Positions 13,791-24,975 are shown, counted from the stretch's first letter. The stretch: 64,000 bases of DNA from Myxocyprinus asiaticus (GCF_019703515.2 NC_059372.1:28181431-28245430), one strand, 5' to 3'. Notes: a model not told the origin generated them from the sequence alone. Translations and numbers: made by a program.

Positions 13791-14218
13791 CAGCCAAACG
13801 TTTGGAATAATGTACAGATTTTGCTGTTTCAGAAGGAAATTGGTACTTTAATTCACCAACGTGGCATTCAACTGATCACAAAGTATAGACATTACTGATG
13901 TAAAAAACACCACCATCACTATTTGGAAAAAGCCATTTTTGATCAAATCTAGACAGGCCCCATTTCCAGCAGCCATCACTCCAACACCTTATCCTTGAAT
14001 AATCATGCTAAATTGCTAATTTGTACTAGAAAATCACTTGCCATTATATCAAACATAGTTGAAAGCTATTTGGTTCGTTAAATGAAGCTTAACATTGTCT
14101 TTGTGTTTGCTTTTGAGTTGCCACAGTATGCAATAGACTGGCATGTCTTAAGATCAATATTAGGTCAAATGGCAAAAAAGAAACAGCTTTCTCTAGAAAC
14201 TCGTCAGTCAATCATTGT
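13789..14218 (+). mobile_element. Tc1-like transposon, 5' part only
   Basis: Begins cagccaaacgtttggaataa, a Tc1-type terminal repeat. At 14170-14218 the plus strand reads MAKKKQLSLETRQSIIV, the start of a Tc1 transposase (helix-turn-helix end). The transposase is cut after about 17 codons at the first base of a Gypsy LTR (14219). The rest of this element is not in the window. Confidence 0.85.
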
Positions 14219-14509
14219 TGTGGCAGCAGGGGCGTGGTCGAGCATCCGTCGAGAGCGAGAGCAGTAAGGGTGCATACACCCGAGCCAAATTATGACTAAC
14301 ACCTGTCTCTAATTGTAGTGAGATTGGGGCAGGCAGCATAAAAGTACCATGCCAGCGCCAGATCGAGAGAGAGAGAGAGAGAGACTGGGTCGAGAACTTT
14401 ACTGTGAAGCTGATGAATTATTGCAAAGCTGTAAACCAGAGAAGTGGTCAATTAAAACTTCCCTACCTGTGTTTGAAGAATCCAGTTCCCGGTGTCCGTC
14501 CTTGTTACA
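14219..14509 (+). repeat. 5' LTR of the Gmr1-like element
   Basis: Starts tgtggcagcaggggcgtgg and ends gtccttgttaca (TG...CA), directly before a primer-binding site. It has a TATA-like gcataaaagta near 14335 and a (GA)n run at 14364-14384. The attaaa word near 14450 may be the polyadenylation signal. Confidence 0.8.
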
Positions 14510-14510
14510 C

Positions 14511-14530
14511 TGGTGCCGAAACCCAGGATC
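14511..14530 (+). other. Primer-binding site, tRNA-Phe type
   Basis: tggtgccgaaacccaggatc, one base after the LTR. It complements the 3' end of tRNA-Phe (CCA end plus TTTCGGCA acceptor stem) with one mismatch. The tRNA assignment is from knowledge of the tRNA sequence. Confidence 0.7.
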
Positions 14531-14572
14531 TGATTTGAAGACTGCACGAAGTTTGAAGGGGCCAGTCACCCG

Positions 14573-14800
14573 TTTGCCTTTTCTCAGCGGCTCCAGGATG
14601 CCTGCCGGAAATGGCTGCGGGCGGGGGACTGCGACGTCGAGGGAGTGGTCGACCAAGTGGTGCTGGAACAGCTGATCCGCCGGCTTCCAGAAGGGACAGT
14701 GGAGTGGGTCCAGTGCCATCGCCCGGCGTCGACGGAGGAAGCGGTCCAGCTGGCGGAGGACCATATGGCGGCACGCCCAAGCACAGAGGAGCCCTAACTC
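14573..14800 (+). pseudogene. gag remnant with SCAN-like segment
   Basis: In the frame starting at 14588 the sequence reads RLQDACRKWLRAGDCDVEGV followed by a stretch containing VVLEQLIRRLPEGTVEWVQ and a HRPAS..EAVQLAEDHM motif. This is the five-helix, SCAN-like capsid region of Gmr1-type gag, the likely source of vertebrate SCAN domains. The N-terminal gag is deleted: only about 40 bases separate the primer-binding site from this segment. The frame ends at a stop near 14797, and the zinc knuckle follows in another frame. Confidence 0.75.
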
Positions 14801-15024
14801 TCTCCCCTCCCCTTGTTTTCCCTCATCTCTTTCCACTCCCCTCTCACTCTGTCCTCTCTCCAGGCCCTGTTCCTGCACCCCGGAGGCATGGAAACCCGCC
14901 GCCGAAGCCAGCTCCTCGCATGCGCTGGTTAATCCCTTTCCCGGCGACTTCAGGGTCTACCCACTCTCCCCCTCAGGCGGATGTACCCGCCCCCACAAGT
15001 GCAAGTGTAGAGCCTGGGCTGGCC

Positions 15025-15066
15025 TGCTGGCACTGCGGGGATCTGGAACACTTCCGGGATCAGTGT
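15025..15066 (+). pseudogene. gag CCHC zinc knuckle
   Basis: CWHCGDLEHFRDQC is a perfect C-x2-C-x4-H-x4-C nucleocapsid knuckle. It lies in the open stretch 14611-15141 after a proline-rich linker and in a different frame from the SCAN-like segment. Confidence 0.9.
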
Positions 15067-15174
15067 CCTGTGATGGAGCTGGGAACTGTAGTCCGGATCC
15101 CCGACGCACCACAGGCTGCCCCCGATCAAGCTGTAGGGTAAAGGATACCGGTAAGAATCAAGGGGAGTACACAC

Positions 15175-15660
15175 CAAGCCTTGGTGGACACGGGTTGTAA
15201 CCAGACCACTATCCACCAATGCTTGGATCAACACGAGGCTTTGGGCACAACTAAAAGTGTGAGGGTGAAATATGTACATGGGGATATTCACAATTACCCT
15301 GTGGTGACCCTCGTTATTAAATTTCGGGGAACAAAGCATAGAGTGGAGGCCGCGGTTAGTTCCCGCCTCACCCAACCTCTGATTCTGGTGACTAACTGGC
15401 TTGAATTCAGAAACGTATTAAAGGCAATATGCGCGGATGGGTCCTGTACAAAAGCGACAAGATGTGAAATGTGCGATGCTCTGGCAGGGGAGGCGGAGCC
15501 GGGGCCATCTTCGTCAGCTCCACGTCAGGATGACGTGAGGGGGAGAGGCTGCAGCCCCTCCCATCCTCGGGGGATTTCCCGAAGGGGATTTCCCTTTGGA
15601 GCAGTCACGAGACGAAACCCTCAAGCACGCCTTCGACCAAGTGAGAGTGATCGACGGCAA
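15175..15660 (+). pseudogene. Aspartic protease of the Gmr1-like element
   Basis: The open frame 15181-15729 contains LVDTGCNQTTIH, the catalytic D-T-G of retroviral-type proteases (Asp codon 15187-15189), then a beta-rich stretch to about 15420. The linker ends in FDQVRVIDG-type sequence at 15640-15660, where it is fused to integrase through a short duplicated word, gtgagagtgatcga. Confidence 0.75.
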
Positions 15661-15675
15661 GTGAGAGTGATCGAT

Positions 15676-16290
15676 CCTCACCGATCAGGGCACAACCTTT
15701 ATGTCACGGACACTACGCAAGCTTTATGAATTATTGGGCATTAAGTCAATTCGCACCAGCGTTTACCATCCACGAACAGATGATTTGAAAAACATGTTTC
15801 GTTAATTCGTGCATGAGGATGATATAAATTGGGACAAATGTCTCGATCCCCTGTTATTTGCAGTACAAGAGGTCCCGCAAGCCTCCACTAGGTTTTCCCC
15901 ATTCGAACTGCTGTATGGGCGGTGCCCGCACAGCGTGCTTGATGTCATACACGAAACTTGGGAGGAAGGACCTTCAGCCGGTAAGAATGAAATTCAATAT
16001 GTTCTTGATTTTAGAGCAAAACTCTACACCTTTCGGCAACTAACACAGGACAATTTCCTCCAAGCTCAAGAACGACAGAGCCGACTGTACAACAGGGGAA
16101 CTCGGCTAAGGGAATTTGCACCGGGAGATAAGGTACTCATATTACTCCCCACATCGAGCTCCAAATTACTCGCCAAGTGGCAAGGACCTTTGAGGTTACA
16201 CGACGAGTGGAGGATCTCGATTATGAGGTAAAGTGAACTGATAGAGGGGGCACACGTCAAATTTATCACCTTAACCTCCTGAAATTGTGG
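15676..16290 (+). pseudogene. Integrase, N-terminally deleted and inactive
   Basis: It starts inside the catalytic core at ILTDQGTTFMS (second catalytic Asp) and continues through the C-terminal part (15809-16231), including FSPFELLYGR and a LNLLKLW end near 16272-16290. The zinc-binding N-terminus and first Asp are gone. The catalytic Glu is also lost, since that site reads TDDLKNMFR. A stop at about 15803 breaks the frame. Confidence 0.75.
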
Positions 16291-16379
16291 AGGGATGTTG
16301 GCTATGGTAGTTCCGGAGAGGAAGGAGCTCGAGCCGGAGGTAAACACAAAACACAATCACGTTACACACTTGCGGAGAC

Positions 16380-16680
16380 CACCTCTCACCATACCAACTC
16401 GCAGAGGTTGCCAAACTACAACAAGAATTCGCAGATGTGTTTTCCCCTCTACCGGGTCGCACAAACCTCATCCAAGACCACATCGAGACCGAGCTGGGGG
16501 TGGTGGTACGTACCCGTCCCTACCGATTGCCCGAACATAAAAAAAAATAGCTCGGGAAGAATTGGATGCAATGCTCGATATGGGAGTAATAGAGGAATCC
16601 CACAGTGACTGGTCCAGCCCGGTTGTTCTGGTGCCTAAGGGCGATGGGTCTGTATGGTTCTGTGTGGATTATAGAAGTCA
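16380..16680 (+). pseudogene. Reverse transcriptase start, truncated
   Basis: After the integrase tail the frames carry a FADVFSPLPGRTNLI-type linker and then [20 protein letters not shown] followed by [13 protein letters not shown] and a CVDYR motif: the first conserved block of Gypsy RT. It stops at the Tc1 junction, so the YxDD active site is not present. Confidence 0.8.
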
Positions 16681-17865
16681 GTTCACCCCACAAATTTTCT
16701 ATGGGGTTCAAGTCAGGGGACTGGGATTGTCATGGCAGAACCTTGATTTTGTGGTCAGTGAACCATTTTTGTGTTGATTTTGATGTTTGTTTTGGATCTT
16801 TGTCCTGCTGGAAGATCCAACCAGGGCCCATTATAAGCTTTCTGGCAGAGGCAGTCAGGTTTTGATTTTTTACCTGTTGGTATTGGATAGAGTCCATGAT
16901 GCCATGTATCCAAACAAGATATCAGGACCTCTGGCAGAAAAACAGCCCCACAACATTCAAGATCCAGCACCACATTTAACTGTGGGCATTGGGTGGTACT
17001 TCATCTCTGTGTACGCCAAACTCATCTCTGGTGTTTGCTGTCAAAAAGCTCTTTTTTTGTTTCATCTGACCATAAAACCCGGTTGCATTTGAAGTTCCAG
17101 TAGTGTCTGGCAAACTGAAGAAACTTGAGTTTGTTGTTGGATGAGAGCAGAGGCTTTTTTTCTTGAAAGCCTCCCAAACAACTTGTGGTGATGTAGGTGA
17201 AGTCTGATATATTTTTTTTTTAGAAGTTCTGACCCCAAGACCCAACTAATTTCTGCAATTCTCCAGCTGTGATCCTTGGAGATTCTTTGGCCACTTGAAC
17301 CATCCTCCTCACTGTGCCTTTTCCAAGCCGATTCTTAAGATCTCCAGTTGATTGGAACTTGTTAATTATTGCCCTGATGGTGGAAATGGGCATTTTCAAT
17401 GCTTTGGCTATTTTCTTATAGCCACTTCCCATTTTGTGAACCTCAACAACCTTTTACAGAACATCAGAACTATATTCTTTAGTCTAACCCACTGTGATTG
17501 ATGATTAAGGAAATTTGGCCTGTGTGTTACCTCATATTTATACCCCTGTGAAACAAGAAGTCATGGCTGAAAAATTTCATGTTCCTAGTCACCCAGACGT
17601 ACAAAAAAAATTAAAATATAAATGGGAATATACTTCATATATATTTTACTCATAAGAAATTCTAGGGGTGCCAATAATTGTGGCCAACGTGTTTTGGAGA
17701 AAAATATGAAATGAGATATTTCCCACTTTCAAGAAAAGGTTAGATTTTTGTGAATTTTTTGAATGAATGATGAAAAGGATAAACAATGCAGATTTGTTTT
17801 TTCACAGCCTTCTTTGATCATATTTACCAAGTGTGCCAATATTTTTGGCCACTACTGTGTGTGTG
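16681..17865 (-). pseudogene. Tc1-like transposase, 3'-truncated and decayed
   Basis: The minus strand carries the N-terminal paired-type helix-turn-helix (17432-17220, starting MGSGYKKIAKALKMPISTIR, then GKGTVRRMVQ and ESPRITAGELQ). A catalytic-domain remnant follows, with shifted LWSDETKK- and CFSARGP-like words, and [12 protein letters not shown] at the 16681 end. Stops and frameshifts are frequent. The outer end tgccaatatttttggccact lies near 17830-17850. The other terminal repeat is missing because the element ends at the Gmr1-like RT. Confidence 0.85.
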
Positions 17866-17876
17866 TATGTATATAT

Positions 17877-17921
<45 letters not shown>
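17855..17921. repeat. TG/TA/CA microsatellite between two Tc1 ends
   Basis: tgtgtgtg, tatatata and a pure CA run, lying exactly between the end of the Tc1 copy on the left and the start of another Tc1/mariner-type element on the right. Confidence 0.95.
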
Positions 17922-17925
<4 letters not shown>

Positions 17926-18440
17926 AAAGTTTTGAAACACTTGACTGAAATGATTCTCATAATCTTAAAAATCTTTTGATCTGAAGGCGTATGCTTGAAT
18001 GTTTGAAATTAGTTTTGTAGACAAAAATATATTTGTGCAACCATATTAATTAATTTAATTAAAAAACTAAAATGTAATTAAAAAAAAGTTTTTGAAATTG
18101 ATGACTTGGACCAAATAATAAAGAAAAGCAGCCAATAAGTTCCAAACATAGATGGGAATTCCTTCAATACTGTTTAAAAAGCATCCCAGGGTGATACCTC
18201 CAGAAGTTGGTTGAGAAAATATCAAGAGTACATGTCTGCAAATTCTAGGCAAATGGTGACTACTTAGAAGATGCTAAAATATAACAGTTTTGATTTATTT
18301 TGGATTTTGTTTAGTCACAACATAATTCCTATAGTTCCATTTATGTTATTCCATAGTTTTGATGACTTTACTATTATTCTAAAATGTGAAAAAAAAAAAA
18401 ATAAAAAAAAATAAAGTGTGTTTTTTGACCGGTAGTGTAT
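17922..18440 (-). mobile_element. Short Tc1/mariner-like element with a transposase tail remnant
   Basis: The left end gtcaaaagttttgaaacact and right end tttttgaccggtagtgta are imperfect inverted repeats. The minus strand at about 18252-18070 reads YVWNLLAAFLYYLVQVIN, resembling the C-terminal tail of a Tc1 transposase. The rest is non-coding. Confidence 0.75.
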
Positions 18441-18537
18441 ATACTATTGCACCTTTAAATCCACTGACTGATCACTGATGGTCTAAAATTAATCTCACCT
18501 AAACCTCATTTTTTGGTTAAGAAGGAACCGGACATAC

Positions 18538-19437
<900 letters not shown>

Positions 19438-19443
19438 CTTTAC

Positions 19444-19935
19444 TGTAATACGCGGTAGAGAGACAAACAGACCAAAATGCAGAGGAACAGTTCAAAGGAT
19501 TTATTTACAATAAATGTGAGCAGTCACTGTGGATGTCAAGGATCCCAGCACCAGCTGCAGCAGCGGGGAGAGATGACAGAGAAGCATTGTGGAAGTCAGA
19601 AATAGATTTGTGGAACCCTCCATTGAAGCTTAGTGAGGTGCAGAATGACGGCCAGCAGCATAGGGCAATCTAGCTCCCGACAAGCGGGCAAAAATGAAGT
19701 ATCCTCCGTGGAAACCCAGCTGACACACAGCGAACTGGAAGGCAACCAAACAACTGACACAATGGCAATGAACAGATACACGAGACAGGACCAACTAGGC
19801 AGAGAGAGTGAGGTTAGTTACTTCACACCAAACAACAATCTAGCAAAGATACTGAGAACACAAAAGGCTTAAGAAGGGAGTGAATTAGAGGAGAACAGGT
19901 GTTGGTTGGCATGCTAATCAGTGGCATGATCAATG
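19444..19935 (-). repeat. 3' LTR of the chromovirus, missing its first ~110 bp
   Basis: Matches the 5' LTR from its terminal tgtaatac end up to about 19935, then diverges. The part equivalent to the LTR start (TGTCACGG...) is absent, so the end of the polyprotein runs directly into LTR sequence. The two LTRs differ at many sites, so insertion is old. Confidence 0.8.
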
Positions 19936-19949
19936 TTCCCCCAGGAACA

Positions 19950-20110
19950 ATCCGTGAAACTGATCTATGAGGGCACAGTCCAGGATGTCCCGAGCCGGGA
20001 CCCAACATCTCTCCTCAGGTCCATAACCTTCCCAGTCAACCAAGTACTGGAATCCTCTGCCCCTCTACCTGACTTCAATCAGTCTCCTGGCCATGTACGC
20101 CGGAGATGCA
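19950..20110 (-). pseudogene. Integrase C-terminal chromodomain
   Basis: The minus strand reads [20 protein letters not shown] then [15 protein letters not shown]: a chromodomain core (YLV.WEGYG....W.P). Chromodomains direct integration of chromoviruses to modified chromatin. It ends at a stop immediately inside the truncated 3' LTR. Confidence 0.85.
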
Positions 20111-20360
20111 GAGGAGGTGGGACGGGTGTGGCGGGTTGTAACTCAGAACGTAAAACAGGTTTGATTTTGGAGACGTGGAAAACGGGGTGAATACATTAAA
20201 AGGAGAGTTGGAGCATGATGTTCTTAGAGGACAGCCAAACTTTCTGCCTACACATGTAAGCTTGGGCCTTAGACTGGTGCCGTTCCACGACCTCTTAACG
20301 TGAGCGCCAGTCCATATGAGGGCTTCTCTGGTGGCTTTCCAGGTGTATCGCCACCTCTGG

Positions 20361-20960
20361 CTAAAGGCATGGGCGGACGGAACCTATAAGTTGGGTTCTT
20401 GTGCGGGGAACAGAGAGGGCTGATAAACGAGGCTGCACTGGAAGGGTGATAACCCCATAGACGACGACTGCAAGGAGTTGTGGGCATACTCTACTCAAAT
20501 GATAGCTCCAAGAAGATGGATCACGGGAGGCCACACAGCGCAGGGCCTTTTCCAGCTCCTGATTCGCCCGCTCCGCTTGCCCGTTTGTCTGGGGATGAAA
20601 CCCAGAGGACAAACTCACCGTAGCCCCCAGCTGTCGACAGAATTCTGCCCAAAAATGTGTCACAAATTGGGGGCCTCTGTCAGAAACCACATCGACCGGG
20701 AGGCAATGAACGCGGAAGACGTGGTTATTGACTGCTTCCACTGTCTCCCTTGCTGAAGGCAATTTGAGGAGGGGAATTAAATGAGCCACCTTCAAGAACC
20801 AGTCCACTACAGTCAAATGACTGTGTTACCATGGGGGGGGGGGGGGTAGACCAGTTACGAAATCCATAGCTATGTGCGACCAGGGTCTTGAAGGGACAGG
20901 CAGTGGTTGGAGGAGCCCGGCTGGGAGTTCACAGGACATCTTATTAGTCGCACAAACAGG
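20361..20960 (-). pseudogene. Integrase of the chromovirus
   Basis: Contains [40 protein letters not shown] (catalytic Asp) and [20 protein letters not shown] (catalytic Glu). The first part ([20 protein letters not shown], first catalytic Asp) lies at about 20920-20850 and is separated by a G-rich insertion. Downstream of 20361 the frame shifts repeatedly. Confidence 0.88.
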
Positions 20961-21123
20961 GCAAGCGGCTACGAATTGACGTCCTGCACTTGTGATGGCC
21001 ACCAGAATTGTTGTCTAATGAGCGTCTGGGTGAGAGTTGCCCCTGGATGGCAAGCGACGTTGGATGAGTGACCCCACTGTAGGACGTGTGTCCGAACAGA
21101 TCGCGGAACAAATAACCATCCCA

Positions 21124-22255
21124 CTAGGCACATAGCGGGAGGCGTGGTGTTTCATAGCGCAGCACGAACTTTAGCCTCCACCTCCCAGGATACCATGCCC
21201 ACCACGCAAGTGGCGGGTAGAATGGTATCCGGAGGGGTGGTGGAGGTCTCGACCTCAAAACATCACAATAGGGAGTCAGGCTTGACGTTTTTAGAGCCCG
21301 GGCAATAAGACAGGATGAAATTAAATTGCGTAAAAATAGTGCCCAGCAAGCCTGTCTTGAGTTGAGGCGTATGGCACTACGAATATACTCTAGGTTCTCA
21401 TGATCTGTCCAGACCACGAAAGGTACCTCCGAAACCCCTAACCAATGACGCCACTCACCCAAGTTTGCCAACATCATAATTCCGTTCAGCTGTTAAGCGG
21501 TGTGAAAAAAAAGGCACACGGATGCATCTTTCCGTCCGAGGAAGAGCGCTGCAACAGGACCGCTCCGACACCAACCTCAGACGCATCCACCTCAACCACG
21601 AAGTGACTTTCAGGGTCGGGAGTTACAAGGATGGTGTGATAGAAAACCACTCCTTAAATTTAGAAAACATGGCCTTGGGGGGCCTGGGTAGCTCAGTGAG
21701 TACTGATGCTGACTACCACCCCTGGAGTCGTGAGTTCGAATCCAGGGTGTGCTGAGTGACTCAAGCCAGGTCTCCTAAGTAACCAAATTGGCCCGGTTGC
21801 CAGGGAGGGTAGAGTCACATGGGGTAACCTCCTTGTGGTCGCAATTAGTGGTTCTCGCTCTCAATGGGGCGCGTGGTAAGTTGTGCATGGATCACGGAGG
21901 GTAGCCTGAGCCTCCACATGCTGGGAGTCTCTGCGGTGTCATGCACAACGAGCCACGTGATAAGATGCACGGATTGGCTGTCTTAGAAGCAGAGGCAACT
22001 GAAACTTGTCCTCCACCACCCGGATTGAGGTGAGTAACCACACCACCACGAGGACCTACTAAGTAGTGGGAATTGGGCATTCCAAATTGGGGAGAAAAGG
22101 GGATAAAAAAAAATAAATAAATAACACTGCTCAGCTTGCGGGGACCAACTAAAGTCAGTGCGTGTGGAGGCGAGGTCTGTCAGAGGTGCTGCAAGTTGGC
22201 TGTAGTTCCTAATAAACCTCTGATAAAAATTTGCGAACCCCAGAAACCTCTGCAA
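21124..22255 (-). pseudogene. RT connection and RNase H region, split by a SINE
   Basis: 22255-22120 carries [20 protein letters not shown] and LAAPLTDL, typical of the RT/RNase H tether. After the SINE (21679-22116), 21500-21250 carries [20 protein letters not shown] and [16 protein letters not shown], the end of RNase H with its catalytic WTDHENL block. The intervening frame is broken. Confidence 0.85.
21679..22116 (+). mobile_element. HAmo-type tRNA-derived SINE
   Basis: Starts ggcctgggtagctcagtgag with a box A-like start, then gagttcgaatccagggtgtg, a box B. A conserved body follows (cccggttgccagggagggta, gggtaacctccttgtggtcg, ccacccggattgaggtgagt). It ends gaattgggcattccaaattg, ggggagaaaagggg and an A-rich tail with taaataaataa. 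This is the cyprinid HAmo SINE layout. It lies opposite to the host retroelement's coding direction. Confidence 0.9.
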
Positions 22256-23172
22256 TGCCTTGCAAGAATCTGAGGTTGGCCAATCGGAGACAGCTCTTAA
22301 CCTTACAAACTCCCTTTGACAAAACTATGAACCCCAGGAACGGAACCGACTGTGCATGAAAAGTGCCCTTCTCCACCCTGACAAACAGCCGATTCTCTAG
22401 AAGTCGCTGAAGCACCTGCCTGACGTGCCTAACATGGTCCTGGATATTCTCGGAGAAAATCAGAATATCATCAAGACAGATAAACGCAAAATGATCGACC
22501 ATGTCTCTAAGCATGTCATATACGAGCCCCTGGAAGATGGTGGGGGCATTGACCAATCCGAAAGGCATAACAAAATATTCAAAGTGCCCCCTATGGGTGT
22601 TAAAAGCCATCTTCCACTCATCCCCCTTCCTAATCCGGACAAGGTGATAAGCGTTGCGTAAGTCCAGCTTCATAAACATGGACTCTCCCTGCAACAGTTC
22701 GAAGGCTGAGGACATCAACAGCAAAGGATAGAGATTCTTCACCATGATGTCATTCAGCCCACGATAATCTATACAGGGTCTAAGCAAGCCATCCTCCTTC
22801 TCCACAAAGAAGAACCCCGCACTTGCTGGCGACGAGGAAGGGCGGATGAGACCGGCTGCCAGAGAATCATTGATATACCCTCTCAGGAGCCGAGAGCGAA
22901 TACAGCCATCCCAGAGTCAGCGAGGTGCCAGGAAGCAGTTCAATCGCACAGTCATACGGGCGATGAGGAGGAAGGGTTACGGCACAAGACCGGCTGAACA
23001 ACGCCCCCAAGTCATGGTATGTCAACGGTACTCCAGAAAAGTCCGCTGGTTCATCCTGCAACAAAACAAGACTGGACAGGGGAAACAGCAGAGTTAAGAC
23101 AGTGTGACAAACAATAAGGACTCCAAGCAAGAACAGAGTTGGTTGACCAGTCTGGATCAGATAGAAGGACAA
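22209..23172 (-). pseudogene. Reverse transcriptase of the chromovirus
   Basis: 23172-22867 has [13 protein letters not shown] and [18 protein letters not shown], the linker and first RT block. 22805-22209 has [44 protein letters not shown] and the active site [10 protein letters not shown] (x-x-D-D, with Leu before DD). These are the palm and fingers of a Gypsy RT. A frameshift separates the two blocks, and another after about 22310 cuts the connection domain. Confidence 0.9.
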
Positions 23173-23406
23173 CTATTCCGTAAGATTACCAGAGAGGAAG
23201 GTGCCACTGAGGGTGTGGGCGGTGATGGGTTTAACAAACTGGACCATAGGAAACAGGCATTTAGAAGCCAAGTCAAAATCCATAAAGTTTCCTTCAGTTC
23301 CGGAATCAACCAAGGCAGAAACCATGTGACAGGCAAATCCATACTGCAGCCGGGCCGGGAAAAGTGTCAGAAGTCCAGGGGTTTTGTCCGATGGTGTTGC
23401 GCTCAC
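23170..23406 (-). pseudogene. Aspartic protease of the chromovirus
   Basis: Contains ALVDSGTEGNFMD, the D-S-G catalytic motif, in frame 23406-23173. It is followed by a stop, with RT upstream sequence in a shifted frame. Confidence 0.8.
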
Positions 23407-24284
23407 CAGTAACCCCTTTCCTACTGATGAGCAGTGTATTTTACCAGAGAGGAAGCAGAGAGATGATCAGAACTAGCACAATGAAAACATAGTCCATTAA
23501 CGAGATGTTGCTATTTCTCCCTACATGAGATTTGGGTTTTTCCAACTTGCATCAGCTCAGTATCAGGCCGTGATACTGGTGAGTTGGCTGAAGAAGCAGA
23601 CAGAGTAGGAGGATCAGGTGTCTGGGTAGGTGGAAAGTGGCATCGATGGTGGCGACGGTGTAGGGTTAGGCATTGATCGACTTGGATAGCCAGATCCACC
23701 AAGTCATCGAAGCACAGAGGCAAATCCAAAGAGTAAATCTCGTTGGAAAGCCCATGCAGAAATCGATCCTACATGGCGTCATCATTCCACTCACAAGCAG
23801 CAGCCAGGGTGCGAAATTCAATCACATAATCTGAGACACGTCGATCTCCTTGAGACAGTTCAGATAAGACCCTCGCTGCCTTCCAACCTTGAGCCGAGTT
23901 ATCAAACACTCAACAGAGCTCCGTGGAAAAGGCATGATAGGAAGCGCAACAGGATGTCTGTTGTCCCACATGCCATTGCCCCATTCGCCAGCCATGTGGA
24001 TTGCATAGTGATTACACAAGCCACCTTCACCGTATCCAATGCGAAAGTAGAGGTAACATGAAGAACAGGGAACATTGCGAAAAGAATGCGCTACAGGATT
24101 CAGCCTCACCTGAATACAGGGCTGGAGGGAGAATGCGGGCTTCAAAGCGTCCAGAAACCAGGGGGACCGCCGGTAAGGATGCTTCCTGAGAGGGGCCAGC
24201 ATCGGGAGGTAGGCGGAGCTGCTGCATGACAGAGGTGAGCTCAGTGAGCTGCGAAGCCATCATCTCCAGAGCCCGGTTAGACAT
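23400..24284 (-). pseudogene. gag of the chromovirus
   Basis: Starts at ATG 24284 with MSNRALEMMASQLTELTSVM. A YSGEAESCSAFFSQCSLFF stretch follows, matching the capsid start of fish sushi-like gag. The frame is broken several times. Near 23465-23500 a degenerate zinc knuckle reads CFHCASSDHLSASS, with the fourth ligand (Cys) replaced by Ser and a stop just before it. Confidence 0.8.
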
Positions 24285-24385
24285 GGAGATTTAATCCTGC
24301 TGATGTCCCAGCAAGGTTCCCTGCTGAGACAGGGCAGAGCAAAGAATGGATTCCTCCGTTGGGTCCATACTTGGCTAGATTATTC

Positions 24386-24969
24386 TGTAATACATGATAG
24401 CAAGACAAACAGACCCAAATGCAGATGAACAGTTCAAAGGATTTATTTACAATAAATATGAGCAGTCACTGTGGATGTCAAGGATCCCGGCACCGGCTTC
24501 TTTGTAGAATGAGTGTGGAAGTCAGGAATAGATTCATGGAATCCTCCGATGAAGCTTAGTGAGGTGCAGAATGACGGCCAGCAGGGTAGGGCAATCTAGC
24601 TCCCGACACTTGGGCAAAGACGAATTATCCTCCGTGGAATCCCAGCTGACACGCAGTGAACTGGAAGGCAACCACACACCCGACACGCGGGCAACCAACA
24701 GATAGACGAGACAAGACCAACTAGGCAGAGAAAGTGAGGTTAGTTACTTCACACCAAACAACAATCTAGCAAAGATACTGAGAACATGAAGGGCTTAAGA
24801 AGGGAGTGAATTAGAGGAGAACAGGTGTTGCTCAGCACGTTAATCAGTGGCATGATCAGCGTTCCCATAGAAACGCCGATCATGCATGCCGGCCACTCCT
24901 GCGAGACATGAGGGAGAGAAAATAATAAAACATACAAAACAAACCGGCAAACTCACCAGAGCCGTGACA
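24386..24969 (-). repeat. 5' LTR of the chromovirus
   Basis: 584 bp. On the minus strand it starts TGTCACGGCTCTGGTGAG and ends CTATCATGTATTACA (TG...CA). It aligns with 19444-19935, for example over cagttcaaaggatttattta (both copies) and gagcagtcactgtggatgtc. Confidence 0.9.
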
Positions 24970-24975
24970 CTTTAC

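Larger units (their letters stand above)
14219..16680 (+). mobile_element. Gmr1-like Gypsy retrotransposon, 5' part, decayed
   Basis: Order on the plus strand: LTR, primer-binding site, SCAN-like gag segment, CCHC knuckle, aspartic protease, integrase, then the start of reverse transcriptase. Integrase lying upstream of RT is the arrangement known from Gmr1-like elements, unlike usual Gypsy. Stops and frameshifts occur in every domain. There are internal deletions at the gag N-terminus and between protease and integrase. RT ends abruptly at 16680, where Tc1 sequence begins, so RT core, RNase H and the 3' LTR are missing. It is inserted inside the Tc1 fragment at 13789. Confidence 0.85.
19444..24969 (-). 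mobile_element. Chromodomain-bearing Gypsy retrotransposon (Tf1/sushi type), decayed
   Basis: A nearly complete element on the minus strand. Order from high to low coordinates: 5' LTR, gag, protease, RT, RNase H, integrase, chromodomain, 3' LTR. This is the standard chromovirus order, with integrase last. It is flanked by the 6-bp duplication ctttac (19438-19443 and 24970-24975). It sits inside another repeat, as the flanks join to ctgtaacactttac then aataaggttccat. Every reading frame is broken. A SINE is inserted at 21679-22116 and a G run at about 20832-20846 interrupts integrase. No obvious tRNA primer site follows the 5' LTR; elements of this group can self-prime. Confidence 0.92.

Noticed and set aside
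14399..14878. 159-codon minus-strand frame across the Gmr1-like gag
   Set aside because: Antisense of gag in a GC-rich region; the sense strand carries recognisable SCAN-like and zinc-knuckle sequence.
16285..16608. Separate plus-strand gene after integrase
   Set aside because: It is the integrase-RT linker of the Gypsy element read through frameshifts.
21679..21755. tRNA gene
   Set aside because: It has box A and B-like words but lacks a full cloverleaf and continues into a conserved SINE body and A-rich tail.
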